Positions 1 to 9,361 of a DNA stretch of 64,000 bases are shown in pieces (positions within the stretch are counted from its first letter, which is position 1; each line of letters begins with the position of its first letter). Source of the stretch: Parvibaculum sp. Lineage in GTDB: Bacteria; Pseudomonadota; Alphaproteobacteria; Parvibaculales; Parvibaculaceae. A model generated the notes under the pieces. It did not search any database. It had not been told where the DNA came from and worked only from the letters and a program-made list of their open reading frames with translations. Made by a program: the position numbers and the translations under genes. The stretch spans positions 1,125,425-1,189,424 of the forward strand of contig JAEPQD010000002.1 of NCBI GenBank assembly GCA_017642695.1, written 5' to 3'.

Positions 1-855
1 GGCACGGAAATGTTCACCGAGTTCGGACGTGCAAGCGGCACATTCAACGATCCCAACGTCTTCGGCCCCTTCCTGGTCGCGCCGATCCTCTTTCTGGGCC
101 TGAAGCTCAGCCGCGCGTCGTCCTTGCGCTCTCTATGGATGATCGCGCCGTTCGGTCTGCTGGTGCTTGCGCTGCTGCTCAGCTTCTCGCGCGGCGCCTG
201 GGGCAATCTGCTTTTGTCGGGCGCTGTCTTCTTCGTGATGACACTGGCGACCTCCACCTCCGCGCGTCAGACCATGCGCCTCATCGGCTTCGGCATTCTG
301 GTCGCGCTTGTCGGGATTGGTGTCATCGGTGTGGCGCTGTCGAACCCGAAGGTTTCGTCGCTGTTCGAGGAGCGGGCCTCACTCACCCAGAGCTATGACA
401 TCGACCCCGAGCACGGGCGTTTCGAGGGGCAGGCGCGCGCCTTCCGCGCGGTGCTCGACCGCCCGCTCGGTCTCGGACCGTCGCAATGGGCGGTCATCAA
501 CAATCTCGACACGCACAATGTCTACCTGCATGTCCTCGTCGCGGGCGGTTTCCTGTCGGGGCTGGCCTTCATCGCCTTCCTTCTCATGACGCTCGTGCGC
601 GGCTGGCGCGCGATCGGGCGGGGCGGGCCGGAGACCGGACTGCTGATCGTTGTCTATGCCGCCTTCGTCGGCCATCTCGGCGAGGCGATCATCATCGACA
701 TCGACAACTGGCGTCACTTCTATCTGCTGGCCGGGCTTCTCTGGGGGGCTCTTCTCGCGATCGAGTCGCGGGGCAGGGCGCCGCGTGCGATTCTTCTGCC
801 GCGTGCCCGTGCGTCCACCGCCGGGGTTCCCGAAGGCGCCGGCTTCCGCGTCTGA
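1..855 (+). CDS. O-antigen ligase / Wzy-type polymerase family membrane protein (5' partial)
   Basis: The reading frame is open to the first base of the window, so the N-terminal part lies outside; at least 284 codons remain, whereas the family usually has 400-450. The visible part has several hydrophobic segments and, early on, the DPNVFG and FSRGAW motifs typical of the Wzy_C / O-antigen ligase family. A hydrophilic periplasmic loop follows (around GRFEGQARAF and GLGPSQWAVINN, with a TH pair after it), then more membrane segments. Such proteins join or polymerise undecaprenyl-linked glycans at the inner membrane. Substrate cannot be told from sequence. A methionine at base 10 is probably internal, not the start. 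Confidence 0.75.
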   Translation, partial: GTEMFTEFGRASGTFNDPNVFGPFLVAPILFLGLKLSRASSLRSLWMIAPFGLLVLALLLSFSRGAWGNLLLSGAVFFVMTLATSTSARQTMRLIGFGILVALVGIGVIGVALSNPKVSSLFEERASLTQSYDIDPEHGRFEGQARAFRAVLDRPLGLGPSQWAVINNLDTHNVYLHVLVAGGFLSGLAFIAFLLMTLVRGWRAIGRGGPETGLLIVVYAAFVGHLGEAIIIDIDNWRHFYLLAGLLWGALLAIESRGRAPRAILLPRARASTAGVPEGAGFRV

Positions 856-888
856 GGCGCGGTTTGTCTCAATCCATAGAGAAGACGC

Positions 889-962
889 TGGAGGCCACGC
901 CCGGAATCGAACCGGGGTATACGGATTTGCAGTCCGCTGCGTCACCACTCCGCCACGTGGCC
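889..962 (-). tRNA. tRNA-Cys (GCA)
   Basis: Read on the minus strand this folds as a 74-nt cloverleaf: acceptor arm GGCCACG pairing with CGTGGCC, a TTCGATTC T-loop, an encoded 3' TCCA end, and anticodon loop CTGCAAA with anticodon GCA (complement of bases 928-930). That identifies tRNA-Cys. No integrase gene or duplicated 3' end is visible beside it, so there is no sign of use as an integration site. Confidence 0.96.
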
Positions 963-1021
963 ATTCCCCGCCGAATCCCGGTGCCTTCGAACGAAGGCGC
1001 GGTAAAGGGCAGGGCGGGCGG

Positions 1022-1050
1022 GGTATAGCAATTCCCCGGCCCGGGTACAA
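1022..1050 (-). promoter_or_regulatory. Sigma-70-type promoter of tRNA-Cys
   Basis: On the minus strand a TTGTAC box (1045-1050) and a TATACC box (1022-1027) are separated by exactly 17 bases. Transcription would begin near 1015, giving a 5' leader of about 50 nt before the mature tRNA end at 962. This is a motif match only. Confidence 0.55.
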
Positions 1051-1198
1051 CGATCATTGGCCCATCGCATTGAAGAGGCGTTAACCGGACTGCCCTGCGG
1101 CCATCCGGCGAATTGAGTTTGGCCCGCCGGGGCTTTATAAACGCGCCGGAGGCTTTCGCTCCCGGCCGCCTTCCCGCAAATCCAGTTCAGGACCGATC

Positions 1199-1861
1199 AT
1201 GACCGATTTTCCCGCCGCCCGCCTCAACATGGTCGAAAGCCAGGTGCGTGTGAACGCGGTGACGGACGGGCGCGTGATCGATGCGCTCGGCGCCGTTCCC
1301 CGCGAACGCTTCGTGCCGCTGTCGCGTCAGGGCATCGCCTATGTCGACGAGGACGTCCGGATCTCGGATGGCAATCCGCCGCGCTTCCTGATGGAGCCGC
1401 GCGTCTTCGCGAAGCTCGCGCAGCTCGCCGCCATCGGGCCCGACGATCTCGTTCTCGATGTCGGTTGCGGCACCGGCTATTCGACCGCCGTCCTTTCCCG
1501 CCTGGCGGGCACCGTCGTGGCGCTTGAGAGCGACGAGGATCTCGCCGCCCGAGCGGGCGCGACCCTTTCCGATCTCGGCGTCGACAACGCGGTCGTCGTC
1601 ACCGGTCCGCTCACCGAGGGTTATGCGAAGCAGGCGCCCTACGACGTCATCTTCATCAACGGCATGGTCAGTTCGGTCCCGGAAGCATTGCAGAACCAGC
1701 TTCGCGAGGACGGGCGTCTCGTCACCGTTCTCGGCGACGGCGTTTCGGGCCGCGCCCGGCTCTACATGCGTTCGGGCGGCGGTTTCAGCGGGCGCGACGC
1801 CTTCGATGCGAACATCCGCTTTCTGCCCGGCTTCGAGCCCGCGGAGAGCTTCGTTTTCTGA
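1199..1861 (+). CDS. pcm: Protein-L-isoaspartate O-methyltransferase family protein
   Basis: A 220-residue protein of the PCMT fold. SAM-binding motif I is DVGCGTGYS at residues 87-95, followed by an acidic strand end (VVALES). Family members methylate L-isoaspartyl residues in aged proteins so they can be repaired in the cytosol. The gene lies directly upstream of tolC, an arrangement common in alphaproteobacteria. Members at this locus are often divergent from E. coli Pcm, so the family is secure but the isoaspartyl substrate is inferred. The ATG follows a purine-poor leader without a strong Shine-Dalgarno sequence; no better in-frame start is seen. Confidence 0.85.
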   Translation: MTDFPAARLNMVESQVRVNAVTDGRVIDALGAVPRERFVPLSRQGIAYVDEDVRISDGNPPRFLMEPRVFAKLAQLAAIGPDDLVLDVGCGTGYSTAVLSRLAGTVVALESDEDLAARAGATLSDLGVDNAVVVTGPLTEGYAKQAPYDVIFINGMVSSVPEALQNQLREDGRLVTVLGDGVSGRARLYMRSGGGFSGRDAFDANIRFLPGFEPAESFVF

Positions 1862-1900
1862 CTGTTGCTGGCAGATTGCACCTATTGCCGGAAAATAGTG

Positions 1901-1912
1901 TCCCATATGGGA
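1901..1912. promoter_or_regulatory. Perfect 12-bp palindrome upstream of tolC
   Basis: TCCCATATGGGA reads the same on both strands. It lies 40 bases after the pcm stop and about 100 bases before the tolC start, a position suited to an operator. No known regulator is assigned from the sequence. Confidence 0.35.
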
Positions 1913-2010
1913 ATAGCATTTCGCCTTTCCTACATTTAGCCTGCGCAACGAGAATTCACCTGCGGAAGCGTTGAGGGACGAAGCCGCCCGAAAGCGGAGA
2001 AGCAACGACA

Positions 2011-3423
2011 ATGAAGCAAGCCGTATCCACGTCCCCAAGGAAACCCAACGTCATCCGTCTCCTGTCCCTCGCCCTCGGCAGCACCGCGCTCACCGGTCTG
2101 CTGGCGCTTGCGCCGGCCTCCGCCGAAACGCTCACGGATGCACTGGCCGCGGCCTATCAGACGAACCCCGTGCTGCAGGCCCAGCGGGCGCAGCTGCGCG
2201 CGACGGACGAACAGGTACCCCAGGCTCTGTCCGGCTGGCGTCCCTCGGCGCAGGCACAGGGTTCCTACGGCTATACGGACACCGAGACGGAGCTCAACAG
2301 CGGTATCAAGTCGCGCGACGACCTGCGTCCCCTGAGCGGCTCCGTCACGCTCAGCCAGAACGTCTTCGCGGGCGGGCGCACGGTGAACGCGACCGACCAG
2401 GCGGAGGCTTCCGTGCTCGCCGGGCGCGAGACGCTCGAAAGCGTCGAGCAGAACACGCTGCTCAACGCGGTGCGGGCTTACATGAATGTCATCCGCGACC
2501 AGAGCACCGTCGAGCTCAACCAGAACAACGTGGAGGTTCTGAAGCGCCAGCTCGAAGCGACGACCGATCGTTTCCGCGTCGGCGAGTTGACGCGTACCGA
2601 CACGGCGCAGGCCGAGGCGCGTCTGTCGCTTGCGCGCACGAACCTCACCGCGGCGGAAGCGCAGCTCACCGCCAGCCGCTCCTTCTATGAGCGGATCGTC
2701 GGAAGCATGCCCGGCACGCTCGAACGGCCGCCAAGCGTCACCGGTCTGCCGGAAAGCGAAGAGGCCGCACGGGCCATCGCCGCGCAGAACAACCCGACGC
2801 TCCAGGCCGCGCGCTATGCCGAAGAGGCGAGCCGCGAGGCGATCAGCGTCGCCAAGGGCGCGCTGCTGCCGAGTTTCGACGTGCAGGCGCAATACCAGTA
2901 TGGCCGGGATCCGTCCTCCACCATCCGCGACGTCGAGGAAAGCTCGATCCTCGGCGTGCTCACCATCCCGCTCTATCAGAGCGGCGTGGAATATTCGCAG
3001 GTGCGCGAAGCCAAGGAGTTCAACAACCAGAGCCGCCTTCAGGTCATGGCCGCGCTTCGCGAGGTCGACGAGGCGGTCCGCAATGCATGGGAAGTTCTGC
3101 GGGCCTCGCGCTCGGCCATCGTCTCGACCCGCGAGCAGGTGAATGCCAGCGAAATCGCGCTTGAAGGCGTTCGCCAGGAATCGGAAGTCGGCGCGCGCAC
3201 CACGCTCGACGTGCTGAATGCGGAGCAGGAATATCTCAATGCGCGCGTGACACTCGTCACGGCGGAGCGGGATCTCGCCGTTGCCGAATACGGTCTTCTG
3301 GCCGCCATGGGCCATCTCACCGCGCGGGATCTCGATCTGCCCGTCGAATATTACGATCCGGCGGAGAATTATGGCGAAGTCCGCAACAAGTGGATCGGCT
3401 TCGGCACCGCGGGCGACGAATAG
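2011..3423 (+). CDS. tolC: TolC family outer-membrane efflux/type I secretion channel
   Basis: A 470-residue protein with a Sec signal peptide (basic start, hydrophobic core, likely cleavage after APASA at residue 38). The mature part starts with the TLTDALAAAYQTNP segment characteristic of TolC/OEP proteins and shows the duplicated long-helix architecture, with repeated NVxxL-type and alanine/glutamate-rich heptads. TolC trimers form an outer-membrane beta-barrel with a periplasmic helical tunnel that docks with tripartite efflux pumps or type I secretion systems. No pump or ABC transporter partner is encoded nearby, so the channel probably serves partners elsewhere. The length matches the family. 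Confidence 0.93.
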   Translation: MKQAVSTSPRKPNVIRLLSLALGSTALTGLLALAPASAETLTDALAAAYQTNPVLQAQRAQLRATDEQVPQALSGWRPSAQAQGSYGYTDTETELNSGIKSRDDLRPLSGSVTLSQNVFAGGRTVNATDQAEASVLAGRETLESVEQNTLLNAVRAYMNVIRDQSTVELNQNNVEVLKRQLEATTDRFRVGELTRTDTAQAEARLSLARTNLTAAEAQLTASRSFYERIVGSMPGTLERPPSVTGLPESEEAARAIAAQNNPTLQAARYAEEASREAISVAKGALLPSFDVQAQYQYGRDPSSTIRDVEESSILGVLTIPLYQSGVEYSQVREAKEFNNQSRLQVMAALREVDEAVRNAWEVLRASRSAIVSTREQVNASEIALEGVRQESEVGARTTLDVLNAEQEYLNARVTLVTAERDLAVAEYGLLAAMGHLTARDLDLPVEYYDPAENYGEVRNKWIGFGTAGDE

Positions 3424-3449
3424 CCCAATCCGGTTTCAGGAGATGTTAA

Positions 3450-3495
3450 GGGGAAGTTGGCAAACTCGTTCAACTTCTCCTAAGGTTCTCTTGTT
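3450..3495 (+). terminator. Hairpin downstream of tolC
   Basis: GGGGAAGTTG (3450-3459) pairs with CAACTTCTCC (3471-3480), a 10-bp stem with one G-U pair and an 11-nt loop. It is followed by a pyrimidine-rich stretch (GTTCTCTTGTT) rather than a clean U-run. It lies between tolC and popZ. Confidence 0.5.
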
Positions 3496-3543
3496 ATTGA
3501 TGGATTTCCGGATGACCGGGAGACGAATGAGCGGGAAGAAGGC

Positions 3544-4266
3544 ATGAGCAATCAAGGCCAGGCACAGGAACCGACGATGGAGGAAATTCTCGCCTCCATC
3601 AGGCGGATCATCTCGGAGGACAGCGGGCCGGAAGAGTCTGCTGAGGCCGCCGGGGAGGCTGCGCCGCCGCCTGCGCCGGAGCCCGAGCCCGAGCCTGAAG
3701 ACGATATTCTCGAGCTGACCGAGGCCCTGCCGGAAGAGCCGCCATATGAAGAGCCGGCGGTCGAGGAGCCCGCGCCCGAGCCGGAGCCGGTCGCCTTTGC
3801 GCCGGAGCCCGAGCCGGAGCCGGAACCCGAACTCATCGACGACGTTCAGTTTGCCGAGCCGGAACCCCAACCCGAGCCCGAACCCGTCTACGAGCCGATC
3901 CCGGAGCCTGCGCCCGTCGCCGAGCCCGAGCCGGAGGTTTCCGCCGGCATTGCGCCGCAGCCGCAACCCGTTCCCGGGCCCGCTGAAGTGCCTGAACCCG
4001 AGTTTGAGGAGCCCGTCATGAGTGCCGATCCGGCCCAGAACAAAGCTTCCGGTCTGTTGTCCAGCGATGCCGAAACGGCCGCCTCCGCCGCCTTCGGCGC
4101 GCTGGCGAATTCGCTGGCCTCGTCCAACAGTGGACGCACGCTCGAGGACATCGTCGCGGACATGCTCCGGCCGATGCTCAAGGAGTGGCTGGACGAGAAC
4201 CTCCCGGCCCTTGTCGAACGCCTCGTTGCCGAGGAAATCGAGCGGGTATCGCGGCGTCGAGGCTGA
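3544..4266 (+). CDS. popZ: Polar organizing protein PopZ (DUF2497 family)
   Basis: A 240-residue protein with the three-part PopZ layout. There is a short conserved N-terminal helix ([16 protein letters not shown], residues 11-26), a long acidic proline-rich linker of PEP/PEPEPE repeats (about 35-155), and a conserved C-terminal oligomerisation region (about 197-236) beginning [14 protein letters not shown]. In Caulobacter PopZ condenses at the cell pole, anchors the ParB/parS centromere and recruits polar signalling proteins. The start follows GGGAAGAAGGC. The gene sits between tolC and valS, its usual alphaproteobacterial location. The linker is longer and more regularly repetitive than its neighbours' sequence. 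Confidence 0.9.
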   Translation: MSNQGQAQEPTMEEILASIRRIISEDSGPEESAEAAGEAAPPPAPEPEPEPEDDILELTEALPEEPPYEEPAVEEPAPEPEPVAFAPEPEPEPEPELIDDVQFAEPEPQPEPEPVYEPIPEPAPVAEPEPEVSAGIAPQPQPVPGPAEVPEPEFEEPVMSADPAQNKASGLLSSDAETAASAAFGALANSLASSNSGRTLEDIVADMLRPMLKEWLDENLPALVERLVAEEIERVSRRRG

Positions 4267-4328
4267 CGCTGCCGCTATCTGAATGTACGGGCCGGGTCTG
4301 ACCGGCTCCCTTCTCCAATAGCTTGATA

Positions 4329-4372
4329 GGGTGGCGCTGCCTGTGTAACACAGGCCCGCGCCGCCCTTTTTT
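4329..4372 (+). terminator. Rho-independent terminator after popZ
   Basis: A long two-part hairpin: GGGTGGCGC (4329-4337) pairs with GCGCCGCCC (4358-4366), and inside it GCCTGTG pairs with CACAGGC around a TAA loop. Six T residues follow (4367-4372). It separates popZ from valS, which therefore needs its own promoter or read-through. Confidence 0.88.
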
Positions 4373-4411
4373 GCGCTCAAATCCACGCCAGTCCCACGGA
4401 TGTGACCCCCG

Positions 4412-7141
4412 ATGCTCGACAAGACCTTCAACCCGCAGGAAGCCGAAGCCCGGCTTTATGACCTCTGGGAGGAAAGCGGCGCTTTCCGGGCCGGAGCCGG
4501 CGGCCGGGTAGAGGAGGGCGCGCAGCCCTATTGCATCGTCATTCCGCCGCCCAACGTTACCGGCAGCCTGCATATGGGCCATGCGCTCAACAACACGCTG
4601 CAGGACGTGCTGATCCGTTTCGAGCGGATGCGCGGCAAGGATGTGCTCTGGCAGCCGGGCCTCGACCATGCCGGCATCGCGACGCAGATGATCGTCGAGC
4701 GTCAGCTCGAGGGCGAGGGCAATATCCGCCGCCGCGACATGGGGCGCGAGGCCTTCATCGAGCGCATCTGGAAGTGGAAGGGAGAATCGGGCGGCACCAT
4801 CATCGGCCAGCTCCGCCGTCTCGGTGCGTCCTGCGACTGGAGCCGAGAGCGCTTCACGCTCGATGACGGGCTCTCGAAGGCCGTGTTGAAGGTTTTCGTG
4901 GAGCTTTACCGCGAGGGCCTCATCTATCGCGACAAGCGCCTCGTCAACTGGCATCCGGAACTCCAGACCGCCGTCTCCGACCTCGAAGTCGAGAACATCG
5001 AGGTCAAGGGACACTTCTGGCATTTCCGCTATCCGCTCGCCGATGGTGTCACCTATGAGTGGCCGCTCTTCGACGAGGAAGGCAATCCCGCGGGCAGCGA
5101 GACGCGCGACTATATCGTCGTCGCGACGACGCGCCCCGAGACGATGCTGGGCGATACCGGCGTCGCGGTGAACCCGGAAGACGAACGTTACAAGCCGCTC
5201 ATCGGCAAGTTCGTGGATCTGCCGCTGGTCGGCCGCCGCATCCCGATCGTCGCCGACGAACACGCCGACCCAGGCCAGGGCTCCGGCGCGGTGAAGATCA
5301 CGCCCGCGCACGACTTCAACGACTTCGAGGTCGGCAAGCGCCAGAACCTCGAACAGATCAACATTCTCAATCCCGACGGCAAGCTCAACGACGAGGTGCC
5401 GGAACCCTATCGCGGGCTCGACCGCTTCAAGGCGCGCAAGAAGGTCGTGGACGACATCGAGGCGCTCGGCCTTCTCGACCGCATCGAGGACAAGACCATC
5501 ATGGTGCCCCATGACGAGAAGTCCAAGATGGTCGTGATCGAGCCCTATCTCACCGACCAGTGGTATGTCGACGCGGCGACGCTTGCGAAGCCCGCCATCG
5601 AGGCGGTCGAGCGCGGCGAAACCGTCTTCGTGCCGAAGAACTGGGAGAAGACCTATTTCGAATGGATGCGCAACATCCAGCCCTGGTGCATCTCGCGCCA
5701 GCTCTGGTGGGGTCATCGCATTCCGGCGTGGTACGGGCCGGACGGACATGTCTTCGTCGCCTACAGCGACGAAGAGGCGGCAGCCGAAGCCGAGAAGCAT
5801 TACGGCAAACCCGTCGATCTCACGCGCGACGAGGATGTGCTCGACACCTGGTTCTCGTCGGGCCTCTGGCCGTTCTCGACGCTGGGCTGGCCGGACGAGA
5901 CGCCGGAGCTGAAGCGCTACTACAAGACCGACGTTCTCGTTACCGCCTTCGACATCATCTTCTTCTGGGTTGCCCGCATGATGATGATGGGCATGCACTT
6001 CATGAAGGAAGTGCCGTTCCACACCGTCTACATCCACGCCATCGTGCGGGACGAGAAGGGCCAGAAGATGTCGAAGACGAAGGGGAACGTGGTCGATCCC
6101 CTTCAGCTCATCGACGAATACGGCGCCGATGCGCTCCGCTTCACGCTCGCCGCGATGGCCGCGCAGGGCCGCGACATCAAGCTTGCGACGAGCCGCGTCG
6201 AGGGCTACCGCAATTTCGGCACCAAGCTCTGGAACGCCGCGCGCTTCTGCGAGATGAACGAATGCGTGCGTGTCGAGGGGTTCGATCCCGCGCAGGTGAA
6301 AGAGACCGTCAACAAGTGGATCGTGGGCGAGGCCGCGCGCAGCGCCGCCGAGATCACGACGGCGATCGAGGCCTATCGTTTCAACGATGCGGCGGGCGCA
6401 GCCTATCGCTTCGTCTGGAACGTCTTCTGCGACTGGTATCTCGAATTCATCAAGCCGCTTCTCATGGGCGACGACGAAACCGCGAAGGCCGAGACGCGGG
6501 CGACCGCCGCCTGGGCGCTCGACCGGATTCTGTTGATGCTCCACCCTTTCATGCCCTTCGTCACCGAAGAGCTGTGGCAGCGCACGGGCGAGCAGGGACC
6601 GAAGCGCGAGACCATGCTCGTCACCGCAGAGTGGCCCGTCATGACCGGGCTCGGCGATCCGGCATCCGACAGGGAGATGGACTGGGTCATCCGCTTCATT
6701 TCCGAGGTGCGTTCCGTCCGTGCCGAGATGAACGTGCCCGCAGGCGCGAAGATCGAACTTCTCATCAAGGATGCGAGTGCCGAAAGCCTCGCCCGGCTCG
6801 GGCGTCACCGCAGCCTGATCGACCGTCTCGCGCGCCTGTCGAGCGTCGAGACCGCCACCGACATTCCGCACGGCGCGATCCAGCTCGTGCTTGACGAGGC
6901 GACGCTCATCCTGCCGCTTGCGAGCCTCATCGATGTCGACGCCGAGACGGCGCGTCTCAGGAAGGAACTCGGCAAGCTCGAGGATGAGGTGAAGAAGATC
7001 GACGCCAAGCTCGGCAATGCGAAGTTCCTCGCCGGCGCGCCGGAGCATGTCGTGGAAGAGCAGCGCGAGCGAAAGTCGGATGCGCAGGCGGCGATGGCGA
7101 AGTTCAGCGACGCCTTGAAGCGCCTTGAGGGTGCGGCCTGA
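4412..7141 (+). CDS. valS: Valyl-tRNA synthetase
   Basis: A 909-residue class Ia aminoacyl-tRNA synthetase that charges tRNA-Val with valine in the cytosol. The HIGH signature appears as HMGH (residues 54-57, in [12 protein letters not shown]) and KMSKS as KMSK (552-555). Between them lie the CP1 editing domain (with [12 protein letters not shown]) and [20 protein letters not shown]. The C-terminal 60 residues form the lysine/glutamate-rich coiled coil seen in ValRS and absent from IleRS and LeuRS. Length is normal. The ATG at 4412 has no strong Shine-Dalgarno sequence but aligns with the family start ([16 protein letters not shown]). Confidence 0.97.
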   Translation: MLDKTFNPQEAEARLYDLWEESGAFRAGAGGRVEEGAQPYCIVIPPPNVTGSLHMGHALNNTLQDVLIRFERMRGKDVLWQPGLDHAGIATQMIVERQLEGEGNIRRRDMGREAFIERIWKWKGESGGTIIGQLRRLGASCDWSRERFTLDDGLSKAVLKVFVELYREGLIYRDKRLVNWHPELQTAVSDLEVENIEVKGHFWHFRYPLADGVTYEWPLFDEEGNPAGSETRDYIVVATTRPETMLGDTGVAVNPEDERYKPLIGKFVDLPLVGRRIPIVADEHADPGQGSGAVKITPAHDFNDFEVGKRQNLEQINILNPDGKLNDEVPEPYRGLDRFKARKKVVDDIEALGLLDRIEDKTIMVPHDEKSKMVVIEPYLTDQWYVDAATLAKPAIEAVERGETVFVPKNWEKTYFEWMRNIQPWCISRQLWWGHRIPAWYGPDGHVFVAYSDEEAAAEAEKHYGKPVDLTRDEDVLDTWFSSGLWPFSTLGWPDETPELKRYYKTDVLVTAFDIIFFWVARMMMMGMHFMKEVPFHTVYIHAIVRDEKGQKMSKTKGNVVDPLQLIDEYGADALRFTLAAMAAQGRDIKLATSRVEGYRNFGTKLWNAARFCEMNECVRVEGFDPAQVKETVNKWIVGEAARSAAEITTAIEAYRFNDAAGAAYRFVWNVFCDWYLEFIKPLLMGDDETAKAETRATAAWALDRILLMLHPFMPFVTEELWQRTGEQGPKRETMLVTAEWPVMTGLGDPASDREMDWVIRFISEVRSVRAEMNVPAGAKIELLIKDASAESLARLGRHRSLIDRLARLSSVETATDIPHGAIQLVLDEATLILPLASLIDVDAETARLRKELGKLEDEVKKIDAKLGNAKFLAGAPEHVVEEQRERKSDAQAAMAKFSDALKRLEGAA

Positions 7142-7144
7142 ACC

Positions 7145-7384
7145 TTACCCCCTCAACAACGCTGCCCAGATCAGGATCGAGACGGCGACGCCCGCGGCTG
7201 CCGCGAGCAGCGGCATTCCGAGAAGGTTGAGGACGAAGAAATAGACGAAGGCTCCGGCGAAGAGCCCGACGCCGATCCAGAGCACCGTGATGCCCAGCCA
7301 CAGCAGCGCCGGAAGCAGCAGGATCAGCACGATCACGAGAATGATGAAGCTGATCGGGTCGGCGATGACGAGAAGCCCGTCCAT
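7145..7384 (-). CDS. Small hydrophobic membrane protein, unknown function
   Basis: A 79-residue protein made almost wholly of two or three hydrophobic segments (for example ISFIILVIVLILLLPALLWL), with almost no charged residues. I start it at the ATG at 7384 because GAAAGGGATTCA gives a ribosome-binding site there; an upstream in-frame start would add 22 polar residues. It converges on valS, with its stop three bases from the valS stop. I do not recognise the family. It is expected in the inner membrane; nothing in the context suggests a role. Confidence 0.6.
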   Translation of the reverse strand: MDGLLVIADPISFIILVIVLILLLPALLWLGITVLWIGVGLFAGAFVYFFVLNLLGMPLLAAAAGVAVSILIWAALLRG

Positions 7385-7464
7385 TGAATCCCTTTCCGGC
7401 TGAACTCCCTGAACGCTTGCGGAATCAGGAGGTTCCACACCGCCGGTCACGTTGGCGTGAGCAG

Positions 7465-7494
7465 CAAGAAGGGCGGCCTCCTGCGAGGCCGCCC
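7465..7494 (-). terminator. Hairpin terminator after the DUF2852 gene
   Basis: GGGCGGCCTC (7471-7480) pairs perfectly with GAGGCCGCCC (7485-7494) around a 4-nt loop. On the minus strand it is followed by TTCTTGCTGC. It sits 28 bases past the stop of the minus-strand gene ending at 7523. Confidence 0.75.
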
Positions 7495-7522
7495 TGTCTT
7501 CTTCGTGCGTCAGATGAAATGC

Positions 7523-7888
7523 TCAGCTCGCCGTGGCGCCGCCTTCATTCGCGCGGCGTTCGTTCATGAACTGGTCGAATTCCTGCTGGTCCTTCGCGCG
7601 GCGCAGCCGCTCCATGAAGGCGTGGAATTCCTTCTGCTCCTCCTCGAGCCGCTTCAGCGTCTCGTCGCGATAGCTGTCGAAGGCGGTGTTGCCGCTCGAC
7701 CTGTGGCGGCGAAAGCCGCCGTTCCCGCAGGCATGGCTGCGGCCGTTTCTCCAGCCGTGCATCTTTCCGCTCCAGAACATGTAGAAGAGAATGGCGAGAC
7801 CGATGGGCCAGAAAACGATGAAGCCCAGAACCATAAGCGCGATCCACCCGCCCTTCGGGATATCGTCGAGCATCGCGGCAGTCGGCAT
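7523..7888 (-). CDS. DUF2852 domain membrane protein
   Basis: A 121-residue protein resembling the DUF2852 family of alphaproteobacteria. It has one N-terminal membrane segment (GGWIALMVLGFIVFWPIGLAILFYMFW), a central glycine/histidine/arginine-rich stretch (HACGNGGFRRHRSSGNTAFDSYR), and a C-terminal charged helix (about residues 75-110) likely to be coiled coil. The ATG at 7888 is preceded by GAAAGAGA; a GTG 30 bases upstream is the alternative. Function is unknown. The SSGN-AFDxYRxETLxRLExE region is the conserved family signature as I know it. Confidence 0.72.
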   Translation of the reverse strand: MPTAAMLDDIPKGGWIALMVLGFIVFWPIGLAILFYMFWSGKMHGWRNGRSHACGNGGFRRHRSSGNTAFDSYRDETLKRLEEEQKEFHAFMERLRRAKDQQEFDQFMNERRANEGGATAS

Positions 7889-7999
7889 GTGTTTCTCTTT
7901 CCGGTTGTGAATGACCACGTTTCTGACATGGGGACTGTTCCCCCTGCGTCAAGCCGCCGCAGGCCGATTTTCCGTCAGATGCCCGGGCTTTCCCGCCAA

Positions 8000-8036
8000 A
8001 TGAAAAAGGCGGCCCCTTCGAGCCGCCTTTTCCGCA
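8000..8036 (-). terminator. Rho-independent terminator of the alcohol dehydrogenase gene
   Basis: AAAAGGCGGC (8004-8013) pairs with GCCGCCTTTT (8022-8031) around an 8-nt loop. On the minus strand the stem ends in a run of T residues followed by CATTT. It lies 24 bases past the stop of the dehydrogenase gene. Confidence 0.85.
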
Positions 8037-8054
8037 TTGCGAAGAGAGATTCGC

Positions 8055-9143
8055 TCAGGCGTCGAACATGATCACCGAGCGGGCGAGTTCGCCGCGCTTC
8101 AACTCGTCGAAGGCTTCGTTCACCTGCTCGAGCTTGATGCGCCGCGAGATCATCTCGTCGAGCTTCAGCTTGCCGTTCATGTAGAAATCCACGAAGCGCG
8201 GCATGTCGATGGGGAAGCGGTTCGAACCCATGGTCGAGCCCTGGATGCGCTTTTCGGCGAGGAAGTCGACGCCGTGCAGTTCGATGTGGACGCCGACCGG
8301 GATCATGCCGATCACGTTCGCCGTGCCGCCGCGGCCGAGCATCTTGAAGGCCTGTTCGGTCGTCGCCTTGAGGCCGATGGCCTCGAAGGAGTGATGCACG
8401 CCGAGGCCGTTGGTCAGTTCCATGACCTGCTGCACGGGGTCGCCGTCTTTCGGGTTCACGACGTCGGTTGCGCCGAATTCCTTGGCGAGATTGAGCTTCG
8501 AACCCTGCATGTCGATGGCGATGATGCGGCCTGCGCCGGCGATTGCCGCGCCGTTGATGCAGGCGAGGCCGACGCCGCCCGCGCCGACCACGGCAACCGT
8601 CTCGCCGGGCCGCACGTTCGAGGTGTGAATCACCGCGCCCACGCCCGTCGTCACCGAGCAGCCGATCAGCGCCGCGCGGTCGAGCGGCATGTCCTTGCGG
8701 ATCGCGACGCAGGCATGCTCGTGGATCAGCATCTGTTCGGCGAATGAGGAGAGGTTCAGGAACTGGTTCATCGCGCCCGGCGCGTTGCCGAGGCGCGGCT
8801 CTTCGCTCGCCTCGCGTTTCGTCTCCGGGCTCACGCAGCGCGACAGGTGTCCCGTCAGGCAGTGTTCGCAATGGCCGCAAAAGGCGGAGAGGCAGGTGAT
8901 GACATGGTCGCCCGGCTTCACCGTGCGCACTTCCGAGCCGACCTGCTCCACGATCCCGGCGCTCTCATGACCGAGCACGGCGGGCAGCGGGTAGGGGTAG
9001 GAGCCCTCCACGAAATGTAGGTCCGAATGGCAGACGCCCGCCGCTACGGTGCGGATCAGCACCTCATGCGGTCCCGGCTTGTTGATCTGGACATCCTCGA
9101 TGGCGAGCGGCTTGCCGACCTCGCGCAACACGGCAGCTTTCAT
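8055..9143 (-). CDS. Zinc-dependent alcohol dehydrogenase (class III-like MDR family)
   Basis: A 362-residue medium-chain dehydrogenase. Catalytic-zinc ligands are visible as Cys38 (GVCHSDLH) and His59-Glu60 (GHESAGIVEQVG). The structural zinc loop has Cys89, Cys92, Cys95 and Cys103. The Rossmann motif is GAGGVGL, and the acidic residue in IAIDMQ suggests NAD rather than NADP. The architecture is that of class III alcohol/formaldehyde dehydrogenases, but no glutathione-pathway partner lies beside it, so the substrate is open; long-chain alcohols are plausible given the lipid genes elsewhere in the window. The start follows GGGAGAAAGCCC. It is divergently placed from ilvD. Confidence 0.86.
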   Translation of the reverse strand: MKAAVLREVGKPLAIEDVQINKPGPHEVLIRTVAAGVCHSDLHFVEGSYPYPLPAVLGHESAGIVEQVGSEVRTVKPGDHVITCLSAFCGHCEHCLTGHLSRCVSPETKREASEEPRLGNAPGAMNQFLNLSSFAEQMLIHEHACVAIRKDMPLDRAALIGCSVTTGVGAVIHTSNVRPGETVAVVGAGGVGLACINGAAIAGAGRIIAIDMQGSKLNLAKEFGATDVVNPKDGDPVQQVMELTNGLGVHHSFEAIGLKATTEQAFKMLGRGGTANVIGMIPVGVHIELHGVDFLAEKRIQGSTMGSNRFPIDMPRFVDFYMNGKLKLDEMISRRIKLEQVNEAFDELKRGELARSVIMFDA

Positions 9144-9361
9144 GGGCTTTCTCCCTGATTTCCGGATTTTGTGGATTGATGAATTCCGGTTGATGCGGAT
9201 GTTCCCCCGCTCCGGCCCCCCGGTCAACAAGGCGATTTCGCAAGCCGTTCGCGAATGGCACCGTGACAAAGTGGGGCTTTATCCGGCGCGCCCTTCCCCC
9301 TAGTATCCGCCGCAATCCCAAACCCGAGATAGCGGAGGCGTCTCCCCGGAGGCGCGGTCAC

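Noticed and set aside
889..962. tRNA-Cys as a genomic-island attachment site
   Set aside because: No integrase, no direct repeat of the tRNA 3' end and no composition change are visible nearby.
3640..4020. PEP-repeat region as a TonB-type periplasm-spanning protein
   Set aside because: There is no membrane anchor and the two ends match PopZ.
4178..7048. 956-codon open frame on the minus strand
   Set aside because: It is antisense to valS, which has complete synthetase motifs; the frame is open only because of high GC third positions.
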